From the NCBI GenBank assembly GCA_017467225.1, contig JAFTSR010000141.1, forward strand, positions 1 through 5,666: a stretch of DNA of 5,666 nt, in the 5' to 3' direction. Of this stretch, positions 1 to 5,666 are shown one piece after another. The position numbers were made by a program, and so were the translations under genes. The stretch's first letter is position 1; the number at the start of each line of letters is the position of its first letter. Under the pieces are notes generated by a model. The model was not told the DNA's origin. It made no database searches and worked only from the letters and a program-made list of their open reading frames with translations. Source of the stretch: Clostridia bacterium (GTDB lineage Bacteria; Bacillota_A; Clostridia; Oscillospirales; CAG-272).

Positions 1-610
1 CGGAGGAGGACTGGATGATGCCGGTCAGGACCGCACCGGCCAGAACACCCAGGATGGGGTTGGTGAACAGCAGGAACAGGTTGGTGAACCAGGGTTCATC
101 CTTCAGGCCCTTGACGGCGCCGGACATGGTGTCCATGCCGAACATCAGGACGGCAAAGCCCAGCAGGATCACGCCGACATCCTTCTTCTTGCTGTCCTTA
201 ACGAACATATAGAAAATGATACCGATCAGAGCCAGAACCGGCGAGAAGGAGGTCGGCTTGAGCAGCTTGAGGAAAATATTGCTCTCGCTGATGGCACCAA
301 GACTGAGAATCCAAGCGGTGACCGTCGTGCCGACGTTGGCGCCCATGATGACGTTGATGGCCTGCTTGAGGGACATCAGACCGGAGTTTACAAAGCCGAC
401 GACCATGACGGTGGTGGCGGATGAGCTTTGGATGATGGCGGTCACGCCGATACCGGTAAGAAAGCCGGCTATCTTGTTCGAGGTCAGCTTGCCTAAAAGG
501 CTCTCAAGGCTGCTGCCGGCGCGACGCTCCAGGGCTTGTCCCATCTGGTTCATACCGAACAGGAACAGGCAAAGACCGCCGATCAGGGACAGCACGTTAA
601 AAATATCCAT
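1..610 (-). CDS. Na+/phosphate cotransporter family protein, N-terminal part (cut by window edge)
   Basis: Integral membrane protein of the Na/Pi cotransporter (PF02690-type) family, expected to move phosphate across the cytoplasmic membrane with sodium. The window holds 203 codons from the ATG at 610-608, and the frame runs off the left edge. Hydrophobic stretches lie at about residues 5-20, 47-60, 66-78, 86-104, 122-136, 145-158 and 176-198. The family hallmark QSSSATT is at 61-67, followed by GANVGTT at 90-96. A second QSSS begins at 200-203, exactly at the edge, which matches the inverted two-repeat design in which each half carries a QSSS substrate and ion motif. Bacterial members are often 500-600 residues with a C-terminal PhoU-like domain, so roughly a third is seen and the PhoU part cannot be checked. 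The start is supported by a GAAAGGA ribosome binding site and by the typical N-terminus with LFLFGMNQMG at 14-23. It is divergent from uvrBA. Actual substrate is inferred from the family only. Confidence 0.93.
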   Translation of the reverse strand, partial: MDIFNVLSLIGGLCLFLFGMNQMGQALERRAGSSLESLLGKLTSNKIAGFLTGIGVTAIIQSSSATTVMVVGFVNSGLMSLKQAINVIMGANVGTTVTAWILSLGAISESNIFLKLLKPTSFSPVLALIGIIFYMFVKDSKKKDVGVILLGFAVLMFGMDTMSGAVKGLKDEPWFTNLFLLFTNPILGVLAGAVLTGIIQSSS

Positions 611-619
611 AGTGTAAGG

Positions 620-626
620 TCCTTTC
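620..626 (-). promoter_or_regulatory. Ribosome binding site of the Na/Pi transporter gene
   Basis: Read on the minus strand this is GAAAGGA, ending nine bases before the ATG at 610-608. It is a good Shine-Dalgarno match and supports that start codon over any internal ATG. Confidence 0.75.
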
Positions 627-678
627 GTGAAAAGTGGCTGATTTATTTACTTGCATAAGTACCTATCATACCGATTAT

Positions 679-707
679 ATTATATCATATTCGACGAAAA
701 ATGTACA
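679..707 (-). promoter_or_regulatory. Sigma-A-type promoter for the Na/Pi transporter gene (extended -10)
   Basis: On the minus strand a perfect TATAAT (684-679) is preceded by TGA (687-685), giving an extended -10 element. A partial -35, TGTACA (707-702, four of six consensus bases), lies at a 17-base spacing. Transcription would start near 672, leaving a leader of about 60 nt before the ATG. A second TATAAT overlaps it at 679-674 but would have a 22-base spacer from the same -35. The assignment is by pattern only; the AT-rich context raises the chance of a fortuitous match. Confidence 0.55.
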
Positions 708-804
708 TATATATTTCAAACGAAATTCCGAAAAAGTGAAAAAATTGGCACGGCATAATTCACAAAATAAACGGCAGGTTTACCTCAAAGATAACGCAAA
801 GCCC

Positions 805-833
805 TTTACAAACCGATGATTTTGTGGTATCAT
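805..833 (+). promoter_or_regulatory. Sigma-A-type promoter for uvrBA (extended -10)
   Basis: A TTTACA -35 element (805-810, five of six consensus bases) and a TATCAT -10 element (828-833, five of six) are separated by exactly 17 bases. TGG directly before the -10 (825-827) makes it an extended -10. Transcription would start near 840, giving a short leader of about 30 nt that carries the uvrB ribosome binding site. A perfect TATAAT at 835-840 is an alternative -10, but it sits 24 bases from the -35 and has no other -35 partner. No LexA-type GAAC-N4-GTTC operator is visible between 611 and 869. Confidence 0.7.
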
Positions 834-857
834 ATATAATGTGAGATTTTGTGCATC

Positions 858-865
858 GGAGGTGA
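858..865 (+). promoter_or_regulatory. Ribosome binding site of uvrB, decides the start
   Basis: GGAGGTGA is complementary to the 3' end of 16S rRNA over eight bases. Its GGAGG core ends seven bases before the ATG at 870. The same frame is open further upstream with a TTG at 849, but that codon lies before the ribosome binding site and has none of its own, so 870 is the real start. Confidence 0.9.
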
Positions 866-869
866 GAAA

Positions 870-2870
870 ATGGCAAAGGAAAGCATTTATACGTTGCGGA
901 GTGAGTTCTCCCCGACAGGAGACCAGCCGGCAGCGATCGCGTCGTTGGTGGCGGGGATTGAGCGCGGCGAGCGCATGCAAACGCTTCTCGGTGTCACCGG
1001 CTCGGGTAAGACGTTTACCATGGCTAATGTCATCGCGCAGTGCAACCGTCCTGTGCTGATTCTTGAGCCCAATAAGACGCTGGCATCGCAGGTCTGCAGC
1101 GAGATGCGAGAGTTTTTTCCCGAGGATGCGGTGGAATATTTCGTTTCCTATTATGATTATTACCAGCCTGAGGCTTACATTCCCGGGCGAGACATGTATA
1201 TTGAAAAGGATGCTTTGGTCAACGACGAGATCGACCGCTTGCGCCACAGCGCCACCAGCGCGCTGTTTGAACGACGTAACGTCATTATCGTGGCCAGTGT
1301 TTCCTGTATTTATTCGCTCGGTGACCCCGAGGAGTATCAGGCGCTGCACCTTGCCATCCGTCAGGGCATGCTGATGGACCGCGACGAGCTGATGCGCCGG
1401 TTGATTGCCATTAGCTACACGCGCAACGATACCGATTTTAAGCGCGATACCTTCCGCGTGCGCGGCGACGTGGTGGAGATCATTCCCGCCAGCCACGATG
1501 AAAAGGCGCTGCGCGTTGAGTTTTTCGATGATGAAATCGACCGCATCAGCGAGATCAATATCGTCACTGGCGAGATTTTGCGACAGATTTCGTATGCTGC
1601 CATCTATCCTGCGACGCACTATGCTGTATCCGATGCCAAGCGTGAGGCGGCGCTCAAGGAAATTGAGCGGGAGATGGTGGACAGAGTGGAATATTTCACC
1701 GAGAACGGGCAGCTGCTGGAGGCGCAGCGCATCGAGCAGCGCACCAAGTACGACCTGGAAATGCTGCGTGAGATCGGTTACTGCTCGGGCGTTGAGAACT
1801 ATTCCCGTGTGCTGGCCGGCAGGCCGGTCGGCTCGACACCCTACACGCTGATGGATTATTTCCCCGAGGACTTTCTCATTTTTGTGGATGAGTCGCACGT
1901 CACGCTGCCGCAGGTGCGCGGTATGAGCGGCGGCGACACGGCAAGAAAGAAAAACTTAGTGGAATACGGCTTCCGTCTGCCCTCGGCATATGACAACCGT
2001 CCTCTGTATTTTGAGGAATTTGAGCAGAAGATCAACCAGGCGGTGTTTGTCAGCGCCACGCCGGGCGATTACGAAAAAGAAAATGCGACCTCTACCGTGG
2101 AGCAGTTGATCCGTCCGACAGGACTTTTGGATCCCATGATCTCGGTGCGCCCCATTGAGGGACAGATCGACGATCTTTTGGGTGAGATCCGCATCCGCGT
2201 GACCAAGGGAGAGCGAGTTCTGGTCACGACGCTAACCAAAAAAATGGCCGAGGATTTGACCGAATATTTAGAGCAGAATGGTGTCAAGGTGCGCTACATT
2301 CACTTCAACGTGGAGACCATGGAGCGCATGGAGATCATCCGCGATTTGCGATTGGGCGTTTTTGACGTGCTGGTGGGTATCAACCTTTTGCGCGAGGGCT
2401 TGGACATTCCCGAGGTGTCGTTGGTTGCGATACTTGATGCCGACAAGGAGGGCTTTTTACGTGCTGAGCGATCGCTCATTCAGACCATCGGACGCGCGGC
2501 GCGAAACGCGCAGGGACAGGTTATTATGTACGCCGACACGGTTACGCGCTCTATGGAGGCGGCGATTGAGGAGACCGAGCGCCGTCGCGCAGTCCAGGAA
2601 GCCTACAATGAGGCGAACGGCATTATTCCGCGAACCATTGTCAAGGGCGTGCGCGATATCATCAATATGAGCGTGAGCGAGGAAAATCAAGCCAAGAAGA
2701 ACAAGCGCGACCGTCGCAGCAAGGCCGCAGAGGCAGATAAGCTGACCGGCAAGGCGCTGGAGGCGCATATTGAGCAGCTGACGGCCGAGATGAAGGCTGC
2801 AGCCCGTGCGTTGGAATTCGAAAAGGCGGCCTATCTGCGTGATGAGATCGCGCGGCTGAAAAAGAAGTAA
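870..2870 (+). CDS. uvrB: Excinuclease ABC subunit UvrB (DNA damage verification helicase)
   Basis: UvrB is the central ATP-dependent subunit of nucleotide excision repair. It is loaded onto damaged DNA by UvrA, inserts a beta-hairpin to verify the lesion and recruits UvrC for incision; it acts in the cytoplasm. The protein is 666 residues, normal for the family. Visible parts in order: Walker A GVTGSGKT at 41-48; the tyrosine-rich beta-hairpin start [13 protein letters not shown] at 93-105; [11 protein letters not shown] at 303-313; the DESH Walker B box at 340-343; SATPG at 395-399; RPTGLLDP at 415-422; [18 protein letters not shown] at 450-467; motif [19 protein letters not shown] at 501-518; motif [11 protein letters not shown] at 538-546. 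A charged linker at about 603-625 leads to the C-terminal UVR coiled-coil motif at about 631-665, which in the family contacts UvrC. The ATG at 870 is chosen for its GGAGGTGA ribosome binding site. Odd points: F479-N480 where the family usually has Ser followed by an acidic residue, and E66, M109 and L116 where I recall other residues. All catalytic motifs are intact. First gene of the unit with uvrA. Confidence 0.98.
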   Translation: MAKESIYTLRSEFSPTGDQPAAIASLVAGIERGERMQTLLGVTGSGKTFTMANVIAQCNRPVLILEPNKTLASQVCSEMREFFPEDAVEYFVSYYDYYQPEAYIPGRDMYIEKDALVNDEIDRLRHSATSALFERRNVIIVASVSCIYSLGDPEEYQALHLAIRQGMLMDRDELMRRLIAISYTRNDTDFKRDTFRVRGDVVEIIPASHDEKALRVEFFDDEIDRISEINIVTGEILRQISYAAIYPATHYAVSDAKREAALKEIEREMVDRVEYFTENGQLLEAQRIEQRTKYDLEMLREIGYCSGVENYSRVLAGRPVGSTPYTLMDYFPEDFLIFVDESHVTLPQVRGMSGGDTARKKNLVEYGFRLPSAYDNRPLYFEEFEQKINQAVFVSATPGDYEKENATSTVEQLIRPTGLLDPMISVRPIEGQIDDLLGEIRIRVTKGERVLVTTLTKKMAEDLTEYLEQNGVKVRYIHFNVETMERMEIIRDLRLGVFDVLVGINLLREGLDIPEVSLVAILDADKEGFLRAERSLIQTIGRAARNAQGQVIMYADTVTRSMEAAIEETERRRAVQEAYNEANGIIPRTIVKGVRDIINMSVSEENQAKKNKRDRRSKAAEADKLTGKALEAHIEQLTAEMKAAARALEFEKAAYLRDEIARLKKK

Positions 2871-2873
2871 TGC

Positions 2874-2878
2874 GAGGA
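2874..2878 (+). promoter_or_regulatory. Ribosome binding site of uvrA (long spacing)
   Basis: GAGGA lies just after the uvrB stop codon and 13 bases before the uvrA ATG at 2892, longer than the usual 5-9. No other in-frame start codon of ATG, GTG or TTG type exists between the uvrB stop and 2892, and the conserved UvrA N-terminus begins immediately after this ATG. The site is therefore probably used despite the spacing, perhaps aided by coupling to uvrB translation. Confidence 0.6.
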
Positions 2879-2891
2879 AAAACAGAAAATT

Positions 2892-5666
2892 ATGCAATCA
2901 TCGATTGAGATCAAGGGCGCTCGCGTCCACAATTTGAAAAATATCAGTCTTTCCATCCCGCGTGATCGGCTGGTGGTGCTGACGGGTCTTTCGGGATCGG
3001 GAAAGTCCTCTCTGGCCTTTGACACCATCTACGCCGAGGGACACCGCCGCTTTGTTGAGTCGCTGTCCTCCTACGCGCGTATGTTTCTCGGTCAGATGGA
3101 CAAGCCGGAGGTGGACTCGATTGAGGGCCTGTCTCCCGCGATTTCCATCGATCAGAAGACGACCTCCAAAAACCCACGCTCGACTGTAGGAACGGTAACC
3201 GAAATTTACGACTATCTCCGTCTTCTGTACGCCCGTATTGGCGTGCCGCACTGCCCGGTCTGCGGCAAGGAGATCCGCAAGCAAAGCGTCGATCAGATCA
3301 TTGAGCGCATTCTGACGCTGCCACAGGGAGAGCGTTTTATGGTGCTTGCTCCTGTCGTGCGTGCGCAGAAGGGTATGCACGAGAAGGTTTTTGCCGACGC
3401 TAAAAAGAGCGGCTACGTTCGTGTTTGCGTGGACGGCAGCCTGTACGATCTGTCCGAGGAGATCAAGCTGGACAAAAACAAAAAGCACAGCATTGAGATC
3501 GTAGTTGACCGTCTGGCTATGCGCGAGGACATGCGCGCACGTCTTTCCGACTCGGTCGAGACGGCGCTGCGCCTGGCTGACGGACATTTACTGATCGTTA
3601 CCGTGCCGCGCGATGGCAGCGAGGGCGAGCGGATGGAATTTTCGCAGTCCTACGCCTGCGAGGAGCACGGCATTTCGGTTGGTGAGCTGGAGCCGCGCAT
3701 GTTCTCTTTCAACAACCCGACCGGCGCCTGCCCCAAGTGCGCAGGCATTGGAGATATGCAGGTAATTTCGGTCAAAAAGGTGCTGCCTTATCCTGACCGT
3801 TCGCTGCACGACGGTGCGATCGCGGTCAACGGCTTCAAATCTTTGGAGGAGGAGAGCTGGAACGGTCCGCTGTTTGAGGCGGTCGGTAGGGAAGCCGGCT
3901 TTACGCTGGACACGCCGATCAAGGATTTTTCCAAGGAGGCTATGCAGACGCTTCTGTGGGGAACAGGCGACCGTACCTACGATATTCATCGCTATTTCGG
4001 CGGAGAAGGCCATCATCAGAGAAACGTACGCTTTGACGGTCTGATCCCCATGATCCAATCCCGCATGGCGGGTGGCTTCAATGCCGATTATTACCAGCAG
4101 TTTGCCGAGGACGCGCCCTGTCCCGCTTGTCACGGGCGCAGACTGTCTCCCATGACGCTGGGCGTGACGGTTGGTGGCAAGAATATTGCGGAGTTTTGCG
4201 ACATGTCGGTGCTTCAGGCGCTGGAGTTTGTCGAACATCTGCAGCTGAGCGCGACCGAGCAGGCGATTGCCGAGGCGATACTCAAGGAGGTGCGCTCCCG
4301 TTTGCAGTTTCTGCGCAGCGTTGGTCTGGAATACCTGACGCTTTCCCGTAAGGCGGGAACGCTGTCGGGCGGCGAGGCGCAGCGCATCCGATTGGCAACG
4401 CAGATCGGTTCGACACTGATGGGCGTGTTGTATATTCTGGACGAGCCGTCTATCGGTCTGCATCAGCGCGACAACACCAAGCTGATCAACACGCTGCAAC
4501 GGCTGCGCGATCTGGGCAACACGGTCATTGTCGTGGAGCACGATGAGGACACCATGCGCGCGGCGGATTATATTGTGGATATCGGTCCCGGCGCAGGCAT
4601 TCACGGCGGTCAGGTGATCGCGCAAGGCACACCGACCGAGGTCATGAAAAACACCGACTCGCTCACGGGCGACTACCTCTCCGGACGCAAAAAGATCGAG
4701 GTTCCGACCACGCGCCGCCAGGGGACCGGCAAGGTGCTGCGTGTCAAGGGCGCGCGGCAGAACAATCTGAAAAATCTGACGGTGGATATTCCGCTTGGCT
4801 GCTTTGTTTGCGTCAGTGGTGTATCGGGCTCGGGAAAATCGTCGCTGGTCAACGGTATTTTGTATCCTGCGCTGGCGTCTGAGCTCAACGGTGCGCTGAC
4901 CTATCCCGGCGAGTGCGACGGCATTGAGGGCATGGAGCACCTGGACAAGATTATTGCCATCGACCAGAGCCCGATCGGGCGCACGCCGCGCTCCAACCCG
5001 GCGACCTACACGGGATTGTTCAACGACATTCGCGAGCTGTTTGCCGCAACGCCCGACGCCAAGATGCGCGGCTACGGTGCGGGACGATTTTCATTCAACG
5101 TCAAGGGCGGTCGCTGCGAGGCGTGTGAGGGTGACGGTGTCAAGTGCATTGAGATGCATTTTTTGCCTGACGTTTACGTGAAATGTGATGTTTGCCACGG
5201 CAAGCGCTACAATCACGACACGCTGGAGTGTAAATATAACGGAAATAATATTTACGACGTGCTGGAGATGACGGTAGAGGAGGGGCTGAACTTCTTTGAC
5301 GGTCTGCCCAAGATTCGCCGCAAGCTGCAGACGCTGTACGACGTAGGACTTGGCTATATCAAGATCGGGCAGTCGTCCACGACGTTGTCCGGCGGCGAGG
5401 CGCAGCGCGTCAAGCTGGCGACCGAGCTCTCTCGCCGACCGACGGGCAAGACCATTTACGTGCTGGACGAGCCGACAACGGGACTTCACAGCGCCGACGT
5501 GGCCAAGCTTTTGGAGGTGCTGCAGCGCCTTTGTGAGAACGGGAACTCGGTGCTGATTATCGAGCACAATCTGGACGTCATCAAGACGGCGGACTATATC
5601 ATCGATCTGGGACCCGAGGGCGGCGACGGCGGCGGCACGGTTGTCGCAACCGGTACACCCGAGCAG
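2892..5666 (+). CDS. uvrA: Excinuclease ABC subunit UvrA (DNA damage sensor ATPase), C-terminus cut by window edge
   Basis: UvrA is the dimeric ABC ATPase that first recognises distorted DNA in nucleotide excision repair and loads UvrB. The window has 925 codons with no stop; family members are usually about 940-950 residues, so only a short tail is missing. First ATPase half: Walker A GLSGSGKS at 32-39, signature LSGGEAQRI at 491-499, Walker B LYILDEPS at 513-520. Second half: Walker A GVSGSGKS at 643-650, signature LSGGEAQRV at 832-840, Walker B IYVLDEPT at 855-862. Zinc modules: C256-x2-H259 with C280-x2-C283 in the first half, where the usual second cysteine is histidine; C742-x2-C745 with C765-x2-C768 in the second half; and paired CxxC at 121/124 and 410/413, matching a third zinc site known in Gram-positive UvrA. 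An extra cysteine, C752, lies within the second-half module. The start follows from [16 protein letters not shown] at 5-20, the conserved opening. It sits 21 nt after uvrB in the same reading phase with no terminator between, so the two are almost certainly co-transcribed. Confidence 0.98.
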   Translation, partial: MQSSIEIKGARVHNLKNISLSIPRDRLVVLTGLSGSGKSSLAFDTIYAEGHRRFVESLSSYARMFLGQMDKPEVDSIEGLSPAISIDQKTTSKNPRSTVGTVTEIYDYLRLLYARIGVPHCPVCGKEIRKQSVDQIIERILTLPQGERFMVLAPVVRAQKGMHEKVFADAKKSGYVRVCVDGSLYDLSEEIKLDKNKKHSIEIVVDRLAMREDMRARLSDSVETALRLADGHLLIVTVPRDGSEGERMEFSQSYACEEHGISVGELEPRMFSFNNPTGACPKCAGIGDMQVISVKKVLPYPDRSLHDGAIAVNGFKSLEEESWNGPLFEAVGREAGFTLDTPIKDFSKEAMQTLLWGTGDRTYDIHRYFGGEGHHQRNVRFDGLIPMIQSRMAGGFNADYYQQFAEDAPCPACHGRRLSPMTLGVTVGGKNIAEFCDMSVLQALEFVEHLQLSATEQAIAEAILKEVRSRLQFLRSVGLEYLTLSRKAGTLSGGEAQRIRLATQIGSTLMGVLYILDEPSIGLHQRDNTKLINTLQRLRDLGNTVIVVEHDEDTMRAADYIVDIGPGAGIHGGQVIAQGTPTEVMKNTDSLTGDYLSGRKKIEVPTTRRQGTGKVLRVKGARQNNLKNLTVDIPLGCFVCVSGVSGSGKSSLVNGILYPALASELNGALTYPGECDGIEGMEHLDKIIAIDQSPIGRTPRSNPATYTGLFNDIRELFAATPDAKMRGYGAGRFSFNVKGGRCEACEGDGVKCIEMHFLPDVYVKCDVCHGKRYNHDTLECKYNGNNIYDVLEMTVEEGLNFFDGLPKIRRKLQTLYDVGLGYIKIGQSSTTLSGGEAQRVKLATELSRRPTGKTIYVLDEPTTGLHSADVAKLLEVLQRLCENGNSVLIIEHNLDVIKTADYIIDLGPEGGDGGGTVVATGTPEQ

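Noticed and set aside
15..617. Two plus-strand open frames (65 and 133 codons) over the transporter gene.
   Set aside because: They lie opposite a clear Na/Pi cotransporter with QSSSATT and multiple membrane segments, and their own translations look like no known protein.
634..819. A 61-codon plus-strand open frame in the intergenic region.
   Set aside because: It covers the divergent promoter region, ends inside the uvrBA promoter, has no clear ribosome binding site, and its product is rich in AT-encoded residues as expected of non-coding DNA.
849..869. A TTG at 849 as an upstream start for uvrB, adding seven residues.
   Set aside because: It lies before the GGAGGTGA ribosome binding site and would translate through it; the ATG at 870 has ideal spacing and gives the usual UvrB N-terminus.
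780..1898. A 372-codon minus-strand open frame opposite the first half of uvrB.
   Set aside because: Same codon-aligned shadow effect as over uvrA. It would run through the uvrBA promoter and has no recognisable protein features.
2898..4940. Two adjoining long minus-strand open frames (229 and 450 codons) opposite uvrA, interrupted by one stop at 3588-3590.
   Set aside because: They are aligned codon-for-codon with uvrA, so their stops can only arise from sense TTA, CTA or TCA codons, which this genome rarely uses. The interrupting stop is the TTA codon of L233 and the end at 2898 is the TCA codon of S3. The translations have no recognisable domain, and uvrA on the other strand is certain.
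4368..5408. An 18-base exact repeat at 4368-4385 and 5391-5408 within uvrA.
   Set aside because: Both copies encode the GGEAQR part of the two ABC signature motifs. The repeat reflects the internal duplication of UvrA and shared codon choice, not a mobile or recombination element.
5091..5567. A 158-codon minus-strand open frame opposite the second ATPase half of uvrA.
   Set aside because: Codon-aligned with uvrA; its stop is the TCA codon of S734. It is a codon-usage shadow.

Overview
The window is ordinary chromosomal DNA from a bacterium, most likely a moderately GC-rich member of the Bacillota (Clostridia, Oscillospirales-like). That placement rests on the uvrB-uvrA gene order in one transcription unit, strong GGAGG-type ribosome binding sites, sigma-A-like promoters with extended -10 elements, an AT-rich intergenic region between GC-richer genes, and Clostridia-like protein sequence. 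It is an inference from protein character, not a database result.

Layout. Positions 1-610 (minus strand) hold the first 203 codons of a Na+/phosphate cotransporter family membrane protein, cut by the left edge. Positions 611-869 are an AT-rich divergent intergenic region with one promoter for each flanking gene. Positions 870-2870 (plus) are a complete uvrB of 666 codons. Positions 2892 to the right edge (plus) are uvrA, 925 codons present and open at the edge, probably lacking only its last few residues to about 25.

How the genes work together. UvrA and UvrB are the damage-recognition proteins of bacterial nucleotide excision repair. UvrA, a dimeric zinc-containing ABC ATPase, finds distorted DNA and delivers UvrB. 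UvrB verifies the lesion by pushing a beta-hairpin between the strands and then recruits the UvrC nuclease, which is not in this window. The 21-nt gap without a terminator supports co-transcription and matched synthesis of the two proteins. The transporter is divergently transcribed and has no evident link to DNA repair.

I find no mobile element, CRISPR array, RNA gene or novel multi-gene system. The points worth a second look are fine-scale: a Cys-to-His swap in the first UvrA zinc module, an uncommon Phe-Asn in a conserved UvrB helicase motif, the absence of a recognisable LexA box before uvrBA, the in-phase uvrB/uvrA junction with a 12-codon overlapping mini-ORF, and small palindromes in the divergent promoter region. 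The long antisense reading frames over uvrB and uvrA are explained by codon usage.
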